The position numbers and the translations under genes are program-made. Below are positions 1 through 6,889 of a stretch of DNA of 33,170 nt, piece after piece. The first letter of the stretch is position 1; each line of letters opens with the position of its first letter. Source of the DNA: Paludibacteraceae bacterium (GTDB lineage Bacteria > Bacteroidota > Bacteroidia > Bacteroidales > Paludibacteraceae); contig JAKSKV010000033.1 of assembly GCA_024401555.1 (NCBI GenBank), forward strand, positions 1 to 33,170. The letters are read 5' to 3'. The notes beneath the pieces are model-generated. The model saw nothing but the letters and a program-made list of their open reading frames with translations. It was not told where the DNA came from and ran no database searches.

Positions 1-70
1 TTTTTGTAGGTGAATTTTTAACTTGAATAATGACTTTGCAAATCTAAGGTTTGCCACAAAGTGTATTAAA

Positions 71-1255
71 ATGAAACGACTTTTTACGACATATATCCCC
101 CACTCGCTCGCTATCATGGCGATTATTGCGGGTATTTGCTATCTGGTCAACACGCTCAGATACAGTTCCGCTTTCCTTGATCCGGTCGGCCAAACTTTGA
201 GCAATTTCACCATGACCGACTCCTATTTCCAGATCGAGAACACCAATGCGGATGAGGTGGCCGACGTCAATATGGACATTGTCCTTTACGACTTGTCGGG
301 ATGCTACTCACGCGCCGAAATCGCAGCCGGCATCCAAGCAATGCACGATGCGGGAGCCAGGTGCATAGCGCTCGACTGCATCTTCGGTCCTAACAACAGC
401 GACACCCTCGCCAACGACAGTTTGATACGAGTGGTTTCCCGATGCAAAAATGTGATCGCCGCTTGCAGAATGGTGCCTAACTACGATAATTTCATCAAAG
501 AGGAATCCTTCTTTGTCAAAGCGACGGGTTGTGTGGAGGCTTGCGTAAATGTACAGAACGAGACCATCCGTAATTTCTACAAGACTTTGGAATTCGGCGA
601 CACGACACTCAGCACCTTCGTTCATGAGATCGTGAAGATGTCCTATCCAGAGACCTACGAAATGTGGGAGAAAAGAGCGGGCAACGAAGAGTTGATCCAC
701 TATAAACAAACATTCTTCAACAAGATTCACATCTACGACGAATTCTTCGAGGAGGATTTCAAGGATAAGGTGGTGTTGGTAGGAGACTTCCAAGACCTCC
801 GCGATTTCCACGACATTCCAATCGCTGTGAATGGCGCCAGAAGAATCTGCGGAACCACCATCCACGGTTACGCGATCGCCACCCTCACGACGCCAGGCAG
901 ATTGATCACCTTGATGCCTGAACGCTCCGCACTCTGGTTGGGTATCCTATATACCCTCCTCTACTGCATCATCTATTGCTTCATCAACGAAAAATACAAC
1001 GACGTGTCAGGATTCCTCTCCACCTCGTTGCAGATCTTCATGATGTTAGCATTGGTCTTCTTTGGCGGATACCTATTTTTGGAAAAACAATACAACCTCT
1101 CCCTCGCTTACGCGTTGGTAGGCACAGGATTAGCGGCCTACGCAGCGGAGATATTCTATTATGTATTATTTAAAATACAGAAAATCAGAGCGAAAAAGAA
1201 TCCTGGAGAAAAGACTTTTGAACAACAGATTGTAGAATATACAGAAAATAGATAG
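71..1255 (+). CDS. CHASE2 domain membrane protein without an output domain
   Basis: 394 aa starting at the ATG at 71 (MKRLFTTYIPHS). An in-frame upstream start at 23 would add 16 residues that do not look like the start of a membrane protein. One membrane segment near residues 10-30 is followed by a large extracytoplasmic CHASE2-type region, which includes a stretch reading DKVVLVGDFQDLRDFHD and a later TTIHGYAIATL, both typical of this sensor family. Three membrane helices lie in the C-terminal third (about residues 285-375). The protein then ends in a short charged tail with no kinase, cyclase or other effector. CHASE2 is a known extracellular sensor domain of bacterial signalling proteins; the ligand here is unknown. 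The gene stops 3 bp before the caspase gene, so the two are probably co-transcribed and work together. Partnership with the caspase protein is inference from gene order. Confidence 0.8.
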   Translation: MKRLFTTYIPHSLAIMAIIAGICYLVNTLRYSSAFLDPVGQTLSNFTMTDSYFQIENTNADEVADVNMDIVLYDLSGCYSRAEIAAGIQAMHDAGARCIALDCIFGPNNSDTLANDSLIRVVSRCKNVIAACRMVPNYDNFIKEESFFVKATGCVEACVNVQNETIRNFYKTLEFGDTTLSTFVHEIVKMSYPETYEMWEKRAGNEELIHYKQTFFNKIHIYDEFFEEDFKDKVVLVGDFQDLRDFHDIPIAVNGARRICGTTIHGYAIATLTTPGRLITLMPERSALWLGILYTLLYCIIYCFINEKYNDVSGFLSTSLQIFMMLALVFFGGYLFLEKQYNLSLAYALVGTGLAAYAAEIFYYVLFKIQKIRAKKNPGEKTFEQQIVEYTENR

Positions 1256-1258
1256 ATC

Positions 1259-3283
1259 ATGAAAAAGTACTTAATGACACTTTGCTTATTGGCTTTCGCC
1301 ATCGCATCAGTCTCCGCACAGAAGGCTGAGAGAAGCGTTAAGACCGGTAAATGGGGATTTATGGTTGGATCCACTTGGGTCGTCCAACCTATTTATGAGA
1401 ACTACGACCAACAAAATGCCTTCGGTCCCGGCCGTAAATTCGCTGTGGTCCAATACCAAGGCAAATGGGGTGCGATAGACGCAACGGGAAAATACTACAC
1501 AAAGCCAGTATTTGAGACCAAGGCGATGGCTTTCCAAGCCGTAAAGCTGGCGATCAAGGGTGGCGACAGAAGCGTCTTCCTCTACCCGCTCTACGATCCT
1601 GCCTACAACAAATGGGGATTCGTGGACTATACAGGAGAGATGTATTTCCGCCCAATCTATGAGGATGTGGACAAGGATTTCTGTTTCTCAAGAGGCAAGA
1701 GCTACACCATTGTGAAGTTAGACAAGCAATGGGGTGCTGTGGACCGCGAAGGTGTGATGTTCATCAATCCATATTTCACCTCCAAAGAGGAGGTCCGTAA
1801 TGCGGTAAAAGAGTGGGAAACCCAAGCTGTATTGGGAGAGAACCTCTACATCGGTCTGAAGGCTGGCGTAAAGAAAATCGGTTTCGTCAATTACCTCGGT
1901 AACTGGGCGATGAAACCTGTATTCGAAAACGTGGACAAGACAGCTCTCTTCAGCGCCACCAACAACTTCGCTGTAGTGAAGTACAAGGGCAAGTGGGCCG
2001 CTATCGACCGCGCCGGTAACTTCGTGGTGAAGCCAACCTTCACCGATATGGCAGGAGCCAAAGCAGCCGCTCAAAAATGGCAAAACAACAATCCGAAGGG
2101 ACGCGTTGCCGCCTCTTTGGTTCCAAACTTGGAGTCGTTCACCTACAAGACCCCTAACTTGGCCGCACAGGAGCCAATTAAGAAACCGGATCCTACACCG
2201 GTAACACCAAGCCAACCTGACACCAAGCCAGTCACTACGCCGGAGACGCCAACCGTCACCCACAAGGTGGAGGGCGCCCCTACAATCAAGATCTTATCAC
2301 CTAAGAATGGTGCGCAATACTCCTCTCCAGAGGTTACTTTCACGTATGAGACCTCAACCCACGACGGAAGCGAACCAGAGATCATCGCCTACATCAATGG
2401 TGAATTGATGCCACGTACCAAGGGTGTAAAACGTGTCGGAAAGCAGATCACGCTTACCTTGCCTCGCGTGAACGATTGCCGTGTGCAACTCATCGCGAAG
2501 GACAACAGGGGCCAAAACAGCGATCCCGCTGTCGTATTGCTCCACTACCGCGGCGACCGTCCAAAACCAGCATTGCACGTCTTTGCGGTCGGTGTCAGCG
2601 ACTATGACCAAGCAGACTTGAAGTTGCAGCACGCCGCCAAGGATGCCGCTGACTTTATGAATACGGTAAAGACCTGCAACCTCTCTCAATACCAATCTTT
2701 GAAGACCGAGAACTTGGTACAAGATAAGGCTGCGACAGACAAGAACATCAAGAAGGGACTCTCTTCATTGGTGAACTCAGCCAACCAAGGCGATGTCATC
2801 CTTCTCTTCTTCTCCGGACACGGTGCGAAGGAGGGTGCGGAGACCTACTTCCTCTCATGCAATGCGGAAAGCAACGACCTCTTCGCCTCTGCGGTGGACT
2901 TCGATATCATCCGAAGCGCCCTCAAGAGATTGAAAGACAAGAAGTGCCGCATCATCATCTTCATGGACGCTTGTCACTCCGGTTCCATGTACGGTGTGAA
3001 GGGAAGTGCGGAGACCTTCTCCATGGCTGAGCCTGACATCATCGGATTCTACTCCAGCACAGAGGCTCAAAAATCCAACGAGTCTGAGCAATGGGAGAAC
3101 GGTATCTTCACCAAGGCATTATTGGAGGGTATCAAGGGTAAGGCAGTTGACGAGGAGGGCAATATCACCCTCGACGCTTTGGAGCTTTACATCCGCAACC
3201 AGGTAAGACAAGCGACAAACGGAAGACAAATGCCTATCTTCGAGAACAGACAAGGTAACTTCATCTTGTTCGAAAAGAAATAA
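1259..3283 (+). CDS. Secreted WG-repeat protein with C-terminal caspase (C14) domain
   Basis: 674 aa. A signal peptide covers residues 1-20 (MKKYLMTLCLLAFAIASVSA, then Q). About six WG-type repeats follow (KWGFMVG, KWGAIDATG, KWGFVDYTG, QWGAVDREG, KIGFVNYLG, KWAAIDRAG) to about residue 285. Next come a Pro/Thr-rich linker, an Ig-like module (about 345-430, IKILSPKNGAQYSSPEVTF) and a caspase-like peptidase domain. The catalytic pair is visible: His521 in SGHG and Cys572 in DACHSG. Caspase-like C14 peptidases cleave after basic or acidic residues; the specificity here is unknown. The signal peptide predicts a periplasmic or surface location, unlike cytoplasmic caspase defence effectors. It lies directly behind the CHASE2 gene and ahead of a FecR-like/DUF4384 gene, which suggests a signalling or stress module of the cell envelope. 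Confidence 0.88.
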   Translation: MKKYLMTLCLLAFAIASVSAQKAERSVKTGKWGFMVGSTWVVQPIYENYDQQNAFGPGRKFAVVQYQGKWGAIDATGKYYTKPVFETKAMAFQAVKLAIKGGDRSVFLYPLYDPAYNKWGFVDYTGEMYFRPIYEDVDKDFCFSRGKSYTIVKLDKQWGAVDREGVMFINPYFTSKEEVRNAVKEWETQAVLGENLYIGLKAGVKKIGFVNYLGNWAMKPVFENVDKTALFSATNNFAVVKYKGKWAAIDRAGNFVVKPTFTDMAGAKAAAQKWQNNNPKGRVAASLVPNLESFTYKTPNLAAQEPIKKPDPTPVTPSQPDTKPVTTPETPTVTHKVEGAPTIKILSPKNGAQYSSPEVTFTYETSTHDGSEPEIIAYINGELMPRTKGVKRVGKQITLTLPRVNDCRVQLIAKDNRGQNSDPAVVLLHYRGDRPKPALHVFAVGVSDYDQADLKLQHAAKDAADFMNTVKTCNLSQYQSLKTENLVQDKAATDKNIKKGLSSLVNSANQGDVILLFFSGHGAKEGAETYFLSCNAESNDLFASAVDFDIIRSALKRLKDKKCRIIIFMDACHSGSMYGVKGSAETFSMAEPDIIGFYSSTEAQKSNESEQWENGIFTKALLEGIKGKAVDEEGNITLDALELYIRNQVRQATNGRQMPIFENRQGNFILFEKK

Positions 3284-3286
3284 TTT

Positions 3287-3303
3287 AGGCACAATTTTTG
3301 TAC
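3287..3303 (+). promoter_or_regulatory. Probable sigma-54 (-24/-12) promoter
   Basis: AGGCAC at 3287-3292 and TTTGTA at 3297-3302 place GG (3288-3289) and GT (3300-3301) exactly ten bases apart. The sigma-54 consensus is TGGCAC-N5-TTGCA, so this copy has one change in each box. It begins 4 bp after the caspase stop codon and would start a transcript near 3313 for the gene at 3340. It shares GGCAC, TTTTTG and most of the following ten bases with the better site at 4244. Confidence 0.55.
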
Positions 3304-3339
3304 TATACTTAATATAAACCAATTAGAAAGGAGTTCATT

Positions 3340-4218
3340 ATGAAAAAAGGTTTCTTTATCGCGCTATTCACGATGCTGGTTAGCCTCGTTAGCGCACAAG
3401 ATATCTACGTCTACGCCATCATCGGCCAGGCGGAGAAGCAAGAGAATGGACAATGGGTGGCCCTCCAAAAGAGAAATCCGCTCCAATTGAACGACGTGGT
3501 ACGCGTGGGAAACAATTCGGCGCTATCCTTCATCGACCGCAAGGCGGAGAAGATCTACTCCATCTCCCAAAACAACGGACAGAAGGTGAGCGAATTGATC
3601 GCCAACTACAAGGGCAAGCAAAGTTACGCAGCTAACTTCGTATCACACGCCTCTAAATCACTCTTCAACGGTGGATCGGATCGAATCAGCCATGAGGCTG
3701 CCGGTTGTACCTACCGTGGAGATATCGTCGAGAACGACATCGCCAAGGCTATCTTGGCAAAACACAAAGGCAATGAGTTAGGTTCTATGAACAACGCCAA
3801 CACAGACTACGCTATCTCATTCTCTATCCTCGACCGCAGAACAAGAGCTGAGTTGGAGGGTGTCGTAGCATTGGATAGCCAAGCTGTGTTCAGAATCAAG
3901 AACAGCAGCGAGACACCATTGTATGTCAATATCCTCGACATCAATAAGGATGGTGAGAAGTACGATTGCTTGCCAATCGACGACGCTACCACCATGTCCC
4001 ACTTGCTCATTCCAGGCAACTGTACGATCGACTTGACCACCTACCCAGTAGAGTTCTCAGAGCCAGTCGGTACAGATAACTTGATCCTCATCGCTACCGA
4101 AGTTCCTTACGACCTTCGTCAAGTGATGAAGTATTTCGACAAAGCGGATGCCTCTAAATTGCAAGACGCTTCCTACCCAGTAGGCGTTTACTGCAAGAAA
4201 ATCGAAGTGAAGAAGTAA
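3340..4218 (+). CDS. Secreted FecR-like/DUF4384 protein
   Basis: 292 aa. The start is supported by the ribosome-binding site AGAAAGGAG at 3326-3334. A signal peptide covers residues 1-19 (ends VSA-Q). The N-terminal part (VALQKRNPLQLNDVVRVGNNSALSFIDRKAEKIYSI, split here by the family's usual variation) resembles FecR-like domains that read out envelope state. The C-terminal part, from about residue 160 (VVALDSQAVFRIKN, then TPLYVNILDINKDG), resembles DUF4384. DUF4384 is often found beside caspase-like and CHASE2 genes, which agrees with the two upstream genes. It may belong to the same transcript but also has its own sigma-54-like promoter in the 56-bp gap. The biochemical role is unknown. 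The domain calls rest on pattern recognition, not on a profile search. Confidence 0.65.
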   Translation: MKKGFFIALFTMLVSLVSAQDIYVYAIIGQAEKQENGQWVALQKRNPLQLNDVVRVGNNSALSFIDRKAEKIYSISQNNGQKVSELIANYKGKQSYAANFVSHASKSLFNGGSDRISHEAAGCTYRGDIVENDIAKAILAKHKGNELGSMNNANTDYAISFSILDRRTRAELEGVVALDSQAVFRIKNSSETPLYVNILDINKDGEKYDCLPIDDATTMSHLLIPGNCTIDLTTYPVEFSEPVGTDNLILIATEVPYDLRQVMKYFDKADASKLQDASYPVGVYCKKIEVKK

Positions 4219-4240
4219 AAACATTTGCCAAGCAGTATGG

Positions 4241-4259
4241 TTTGGCACGGTTTTTGCAT
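4241..4259 (+). promoter_or_regulatory. Sigma-54 (-24/-12) promoter
   Basis: TTTGGCACGG at 4241-4250 followed by TTTTTGCAT at 4251-4259. GG (4244-4245) and GC (4256-4257) are separated by exactly ten bases, and both boxes fit TGGCACG-N4-TTGCA without mismatch. The predicted start is about 4269. The site lies 25 bp behind the DUF4384 stop codon and points at the candidate small RNA. Confidence 0.75.
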
Positions 4260-4268
4260 TACACTTAG

Positions 4269-4365
4269 AGGCATTGTGAAATGCTTTCCTTATAAATTTG
4301 TAGTTTAGTTCTAATTTGCGTTTTTTAAAAAGAAAAGCCATCCTTTCGGGTGGCTTTCTTTTTCA
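4269..4365 (+). ncRNA. Candidate sigma-54-dependent small RNA
   Basis: The sigma-54 promoter predicts a start near 4269 and a strong terminator closes the transcript about 95 nt later. There is no convincing open reading frame between. The 5' end can fold at once: GCATT (4271-4275), loop GTGA, AATGC (4280-4284), extendable by neighbouring A-U and G-U pairs. A single-stranded A/U-rich middle and the terminator hairpin follow, the common layout of trans-acting small RNAs. The alternative is an attenuated leader of the gene at 4387, which begins 22 bp behind the terminator. Confidence 0.45.
4333..4365 (+). terminator. Rho-independent terminator
   Basis: AGCCATCC (4337-4344), loop TTTC and GGGTGGCT (4348-4355, one G-U pair) are followed by TTCTTTTT. 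It separates the caspase locus and candidate small RNA from the gene at 4387. Confidence 0.85.
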
Positions 4366-4386
4366 CAATTCATCACAAAGCAAACT

Positions 4387-4929
4387 ATGGCAAGAAATGA
4401 TTTTAAAGAAGTATCTATTAATGTCAGTTTGAATTCATATATGATGAGTACAACATACGAATTGTATGATTGGGGGCATCATGTATGCATTTCTACTCCT
4501 GCTTTCCTTTTACCTAGGGGCTGTAGCAATGATGAATTGACAAGTCACATCATGTTGTGTTACAATAGTAGCGGAACGATATCTAATAATGAATACGATA
4601 ATCTTGGTGGTTTTGATTCGTGTAGAAAAATTTACAAATTAAAATCGCTTGACAGATTTTATCGATTTACCGTTGGTTTCACACTGAGATGGGAAAATAA
4701 ACGAGTTGGCTTTTTTAAGTTAAAAAAAGAGACGATTGTTCATATATGCGTATGGAAATACCGTTTAGGACAAAAGGGACATGATCAAGCTGATGATGTT
4801 TTTGAACTAAAATACGACGAGGAACGTCTCGAAGAGTTTGTAAAAGAACTTAGGCTAATAATGGACGAGATGTATGAAAAGTATCTTGGCAATACCATCA
4901 CTTATCAGACCAAACTATTTGATCTCTGA
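4387..4929 (+). CDS. Hypothetical protein, 180 aa
   Basis: I do not recognise this protein. It has no signal peptide or membrane segment and looks cytoplasmic. It contains many aromatic residues (YELYDWGHHVC, RFYRFTVGFTLRW) and a charged C-terminal helix (about residues 138-165, DEERLEEFVKELRLIMDEMYEKYL). The coding region is visibly richer in A and T than the caspase locus before it, and no promoter of the usual type stands out in front of it. It starts 22 bp after a strong terminator, so it either has its own start signal or depends on read-through from the sigma-54 promoter at 4241. It could be a recent acquisition beside the tRNA gene that follows, but no integration repeats are visible. 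Confidence 0.6.
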   Translation: MARNDFKEVSINVSLNSYMMSTTYELYDWGHHVCISTPAFLLPRGCSNDELTSHIMLCYNSSGTISNNEYDNLGGFDSCRKIYKLKSLDRFYRFTVGFTLRWENKRVGFFKLKKETIVHICVWKYRLGQKGHDQADDVFELKYDEERLEEFVKELRLIMDEMYEKYLGNTITYQTKLFDL

Positions 4930-5032
4930 CCCGACGGTGGTGGCAGAAGCACAAACTACCTACTCGCTGAGGAGTAATTTATTCGATTTTCCATTTACCA
5001 AAGTATATAATTCGTTAACAACCACACCAAAA

Positions 5033-5062
5033 CAAAAAAAGCCGACTTGAATAAGTCAGCTT
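5033..5062 (-). terminator. Terminator of tRNA-Phe
   Basis: On the minus strand GCTGACTT, loop ATTC and AAGTCGGC (5041-5060, one G-U pair) are followed by TTTTTTTG. It lies directly behind the tRNA. The 100 bp between 4930 and this point show no other feature. Confidence 0.85.
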
Positions 5063-5070
5063 CTTTTGTG

Positions 5071-5143
5071 TGGTGCCACCAGGAATCGAACCGGGGACAC
5101 AAGGATTTTCAGTCCTTTGCTCTACCAACTGAGCTATGGCACC
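5071..5143 (-). tRNA. tRNA-Phe (GAA)
   Basis: 73 nt read on the minus strand. The acceptor stem is GGTGCCA (5143-5137) with TGGCACC (5078-5072) and discriminator A at 5071. The D arm is GCTCAGTTGGTAGAGC, the anticodon arm GGACTGAAAATCC with anticodon GAA, and the T arm contains GGTTCGATTCC. The next bases are CAC, so CCA is not encoded and must be added. Confidence 0.97.
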
Positions 5144-5163
5144 ATCGTTTTGCTTTTGCTCTG

Positions 5164-5194
5164 CAAAGGTAGGTACTTTTGCCGAAGATACAAA
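5164..5194 (-). promoter_or_regulatory. Promoter of tRNA-Phe
   Basis: On the minus strand TTTG (5194-5191), a 19-bp spacer and TACCTTTG (5171-5164). This is a perfect Bacteroidota TTTG-N19-TAnnTTTG promoter about 20 bp ahead of the tRNA. Confidence 0.85.
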
Positions 5195-5220
5195 CTTTTT
5201 CAGCTCTTTTTTTCAAAATA

Positions 5221-5252
5221 TTTCACATTCGACTGGTTATCAATTATCTTTG
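5221..5252 (+). promoter_or_regulatory. Promoter of the YgjP-like gene
   Basis: TATCTTTG at 5245-5252 is a perfect -7 box. TTTC at 5221-5224, 20 bp upstream, can serve as the -33 box. A start near 5259 leaves a short leader with AGGGA before the ATG at 5284, which favours that ATG over the upstream in-frame start. Confidence 0.65.
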
Positions 5253-5283
5253 CGCTAAAATCAATCGTAAAAGCAAGGGAAAA

Positions 5284-6012
5284 ATGACGAGCGGAGCACA
5301 GATAATCGAGGTGGATGGCATCGGGAAGGTAACTATTTCCCATAGCGATAGGGCCAGGCACATCTCCATTCGAATTAAAAATGGGGAGGTGATTCTCGTC
5401 GTGCCACGCTTCGGAAGGGTCGCCGACGCTCTTTCATTTTTCGAGAAAAAGAGATCTTGGGTCCTACAAGCACTGCGCAAATCAAAAGAGCGGACGCAAG
5501 ACAAGGGAGGAGAGCTATTCGACGAAAACAGGGAATTCAAGACACTCACCTTCTCGCTCCGTATCAGCCGTTTTGAAGGGCGGAAATTCATCATCTCGCT
5601 CAAAGACGACATCTTGCACATCCTTTGCCCCAAAGAGGCCAAAATCGAAGCGGAAAACGTCCAGGAACTTATCAAGAAGAGCATCACAAATGTTATGAGA
5701 CGTGAAGCGCAACGGATACTCCCCGCCCGACTGAAAGAACTGGCGGATCGACACGGATTCAAATACAGTAGCTGTACCATCCGCGACACGCGAACTCGCT
5801 GGGGAAGCTGCAACGGTAAGGGAAACATCAACCTCAACCTCTTCCTGATGTGCCTACCGGAACATCTGATCGATTATGTGCTGATCCACGAACTATGCCA
5901 CACCGTGGAACTCAACCACGGGCCTCGTTTCTGGGAGCTCGTCGAGAGCTGCACGGGCAAACCACACGAACTATTCCGAAAAGAGATGCGAAACTACCAT
6001 CCAGGGTTATGA
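5284..6012 (+). CDS. YgjP-like (DUF45) metallopeptidase
   Basis: 242 aa from the ATG at 5284. A longer frame starting at 5179 would run through the promoter, so it is rejected. The C-terminal half carries the family signature: GSCNGKGNINLN, then HELCH (residues 202-206) and a third His at 212 in NHGPRFW. That gives the zinc-binding HExxH-plus-His of the DUF45/YgjP/WLM-like peptidases. The N-terminal part is a beta-rich region with IRIKNGEVILVVPRF, also typical. No signal peptide, so cytoplasmic. The substrate of this family is poorly known. The gene stands alone between tRNA-Phe and a convergent lipoprotein gene and has its own promoter. Confidence 0.88.
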   Translation: MTSGAQIIEVDGIGKVTISHSDRARHISIRIKNGEVILVVPRFGRVADALSFFEKKRSWVLQALRKSKERTQDKGGELFDENREFKTLTFSLRISRFEGRKFIISLKDDILHILCPKEAKIEAENVQELIKKSITNVMRREAQRILPARLKELADRHGFKYSSCTIRDTRTRWGSCNGKGNINLNLFLMCLPEHLIDYVLIHELCHTVELNHGPRFWELVESCTGKPHELFRKEMRNYHPGL

Positions 6013-6014
6013 AA

Positions 6015-6045
6015 CAAAAAAGGAGACGCGAACCATCACGTCTCC
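6015..6045 (-). terminator. Terminator of the lipoprotein gene
   Basis: On the minus strand GGAGACG (6045-6039) pairs with CGTCTCC (6028-6022) and is followed by TTTTTTG. It lies between two convergent genes; on the plus strand no T-run follows, so it mainly serves the minus-strand gene. Confidence 0.8.
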
Positions 6046-6068
6046 CTATATCCTACCATAGAACGAGA

Positions 6069-6614
6069 TCAGTCGTTCAGATCATCGATCCAGCCGTCCC
6101 AATCCAATTTCAAGGTCAAGCCATCACTGTCCACCACGATATTGGCATAAAAACGTCCTTCCTCGTCTTTATTGATACTCGCTATCGCAGAGACCACATC
6201 ACGCGTCTCCGACTTGCCGGCTGAGCGCATGATGTTCAGCACCTTCGGTCCCAACATAGCCACCGAATAGCTATCCTTTTCATAATTGGAAAACAATACT
6301 TGGAGATACTTTTTCCCGCCATCTTCGTTGGAACTCAAATCATACTCCTGATTCAAATCACAGCCATCCATCGAGAGATACACCATCAGCTCATCTTCAT
6401 CACCCTGATAAGAGGAAGAGTTGAAATAAGCCTTGAAATAGAGCCCATGGTCAACAGTAAGCGCCGTGCTGCGTAATAGATACTTCACACCATTCACAAA
6501 AATAAAATCCGCAGACTCATTCTCCTTAAAGGCATCTTCCGGTGCCTTTTCACACGAAGCGAAAAATAACAACGACACAAAAGCCATCGTCATCACAACG
6601 AAAATACGTTTCAT
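6069..6614 (-). CDS. Small lipoprotein of unknown function
   Basis: 181 aa from the ATG at 6614 (MKRIFVVMTMAF); the in-frame start five codons earlier would place residues ahead of an otherwise standard signal. A type II signal peptide ends in LFFASC with the lipid-bearing Cys21, followed by an acidic spacer (EKAPEDAFKENES). The mature part is probably a beta-rich single domain, with YLLRSTALTVDHGLYFKAYF and FYANIVVDSDGLTLKLDWDGW near the end. I do not recognise a family. It probably sits in the periplasm or outer membrane. It is monocistronic, with its own promoter and terminator. Confidence 0.75.
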   Translation of the reverse strand: MKRIFVVMTMAFVSLLFFASCEKAPEDAFKENESADFIFVNGVKYLLRSTALTVDHGLYFKAYFNSSSYQGDEDELMVYLSMDGCDLNQEYDLSSNEDGGKKYLQVLFSNYEKDSYSVAMLGPKVLNIMRSAGKSETRDVVSAIASINKDEEGRFYANIVVDSDGLTLKLDWDGWIDDLND

Positions 6615-6674
6615 AAATAATAAGTGCAATAATTAACAATAAAACCCGCCACCCGCACCAAAACGAATGGCATG

Positions 6675-6704
6675 CAAAGATACAAATCAAAACGATGATT
6701 CAAA
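6675..6704 (-). promoter_or_regulatory. Promoter of the lipoprotein gene
   Basis: On the minus strand TTTG (6704-6701), an 18-bp spacer and a perfect TATCTTTG (6682-6675), about 60 bp ahead of the start codon. Confidence 0.75.
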
Positions 6705-6832
6705 TTGCTATTTGTTTATAAAATAATACAATAACCATTATTAAGCAGATGAAATGCGGGAAAATTAAGGTGTAAAGTATCTAAAGCTAAATGTGAGGAA
6801 AGAGATATATTGGTAAAAATCACGCTCTTTCA

Positions 6833-6864
6833 TTTGTCGAAATTTCATTGTTTTTTTAACTTTG
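6833..6864 (+). promoter_or_regulatory. Promoter of rpoN
   Basis: TTTG at 6833-6836, a 20-bp spacer and TAACTTTG at 6857-6864, 25 bp ahead of the rpoN start codon. It matches the housekeeping promoter of the phylum, so rpoN itself is not sigma-54-dependent. Confidence 0.85.
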
Positions 6865-6889
6865 CTACCGCTTAAATAGCTAAAACCAG

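Noticed and set aside
5179-5283. Longer N-terminus of the YgjP-like protein
   Set aside because: The stretch contains the promoter, and the family starts near the ATG at 5284.
6811-6825. GG-N10-GC in front of rpoN as a sigma-54 promoter
   Set aside because: Only the GG and GC spacing fits. The boxes read TGGTAA and CACGC, far from TGGCAC and TTGC, and a perfect housekeeping promoter lies just downstream.
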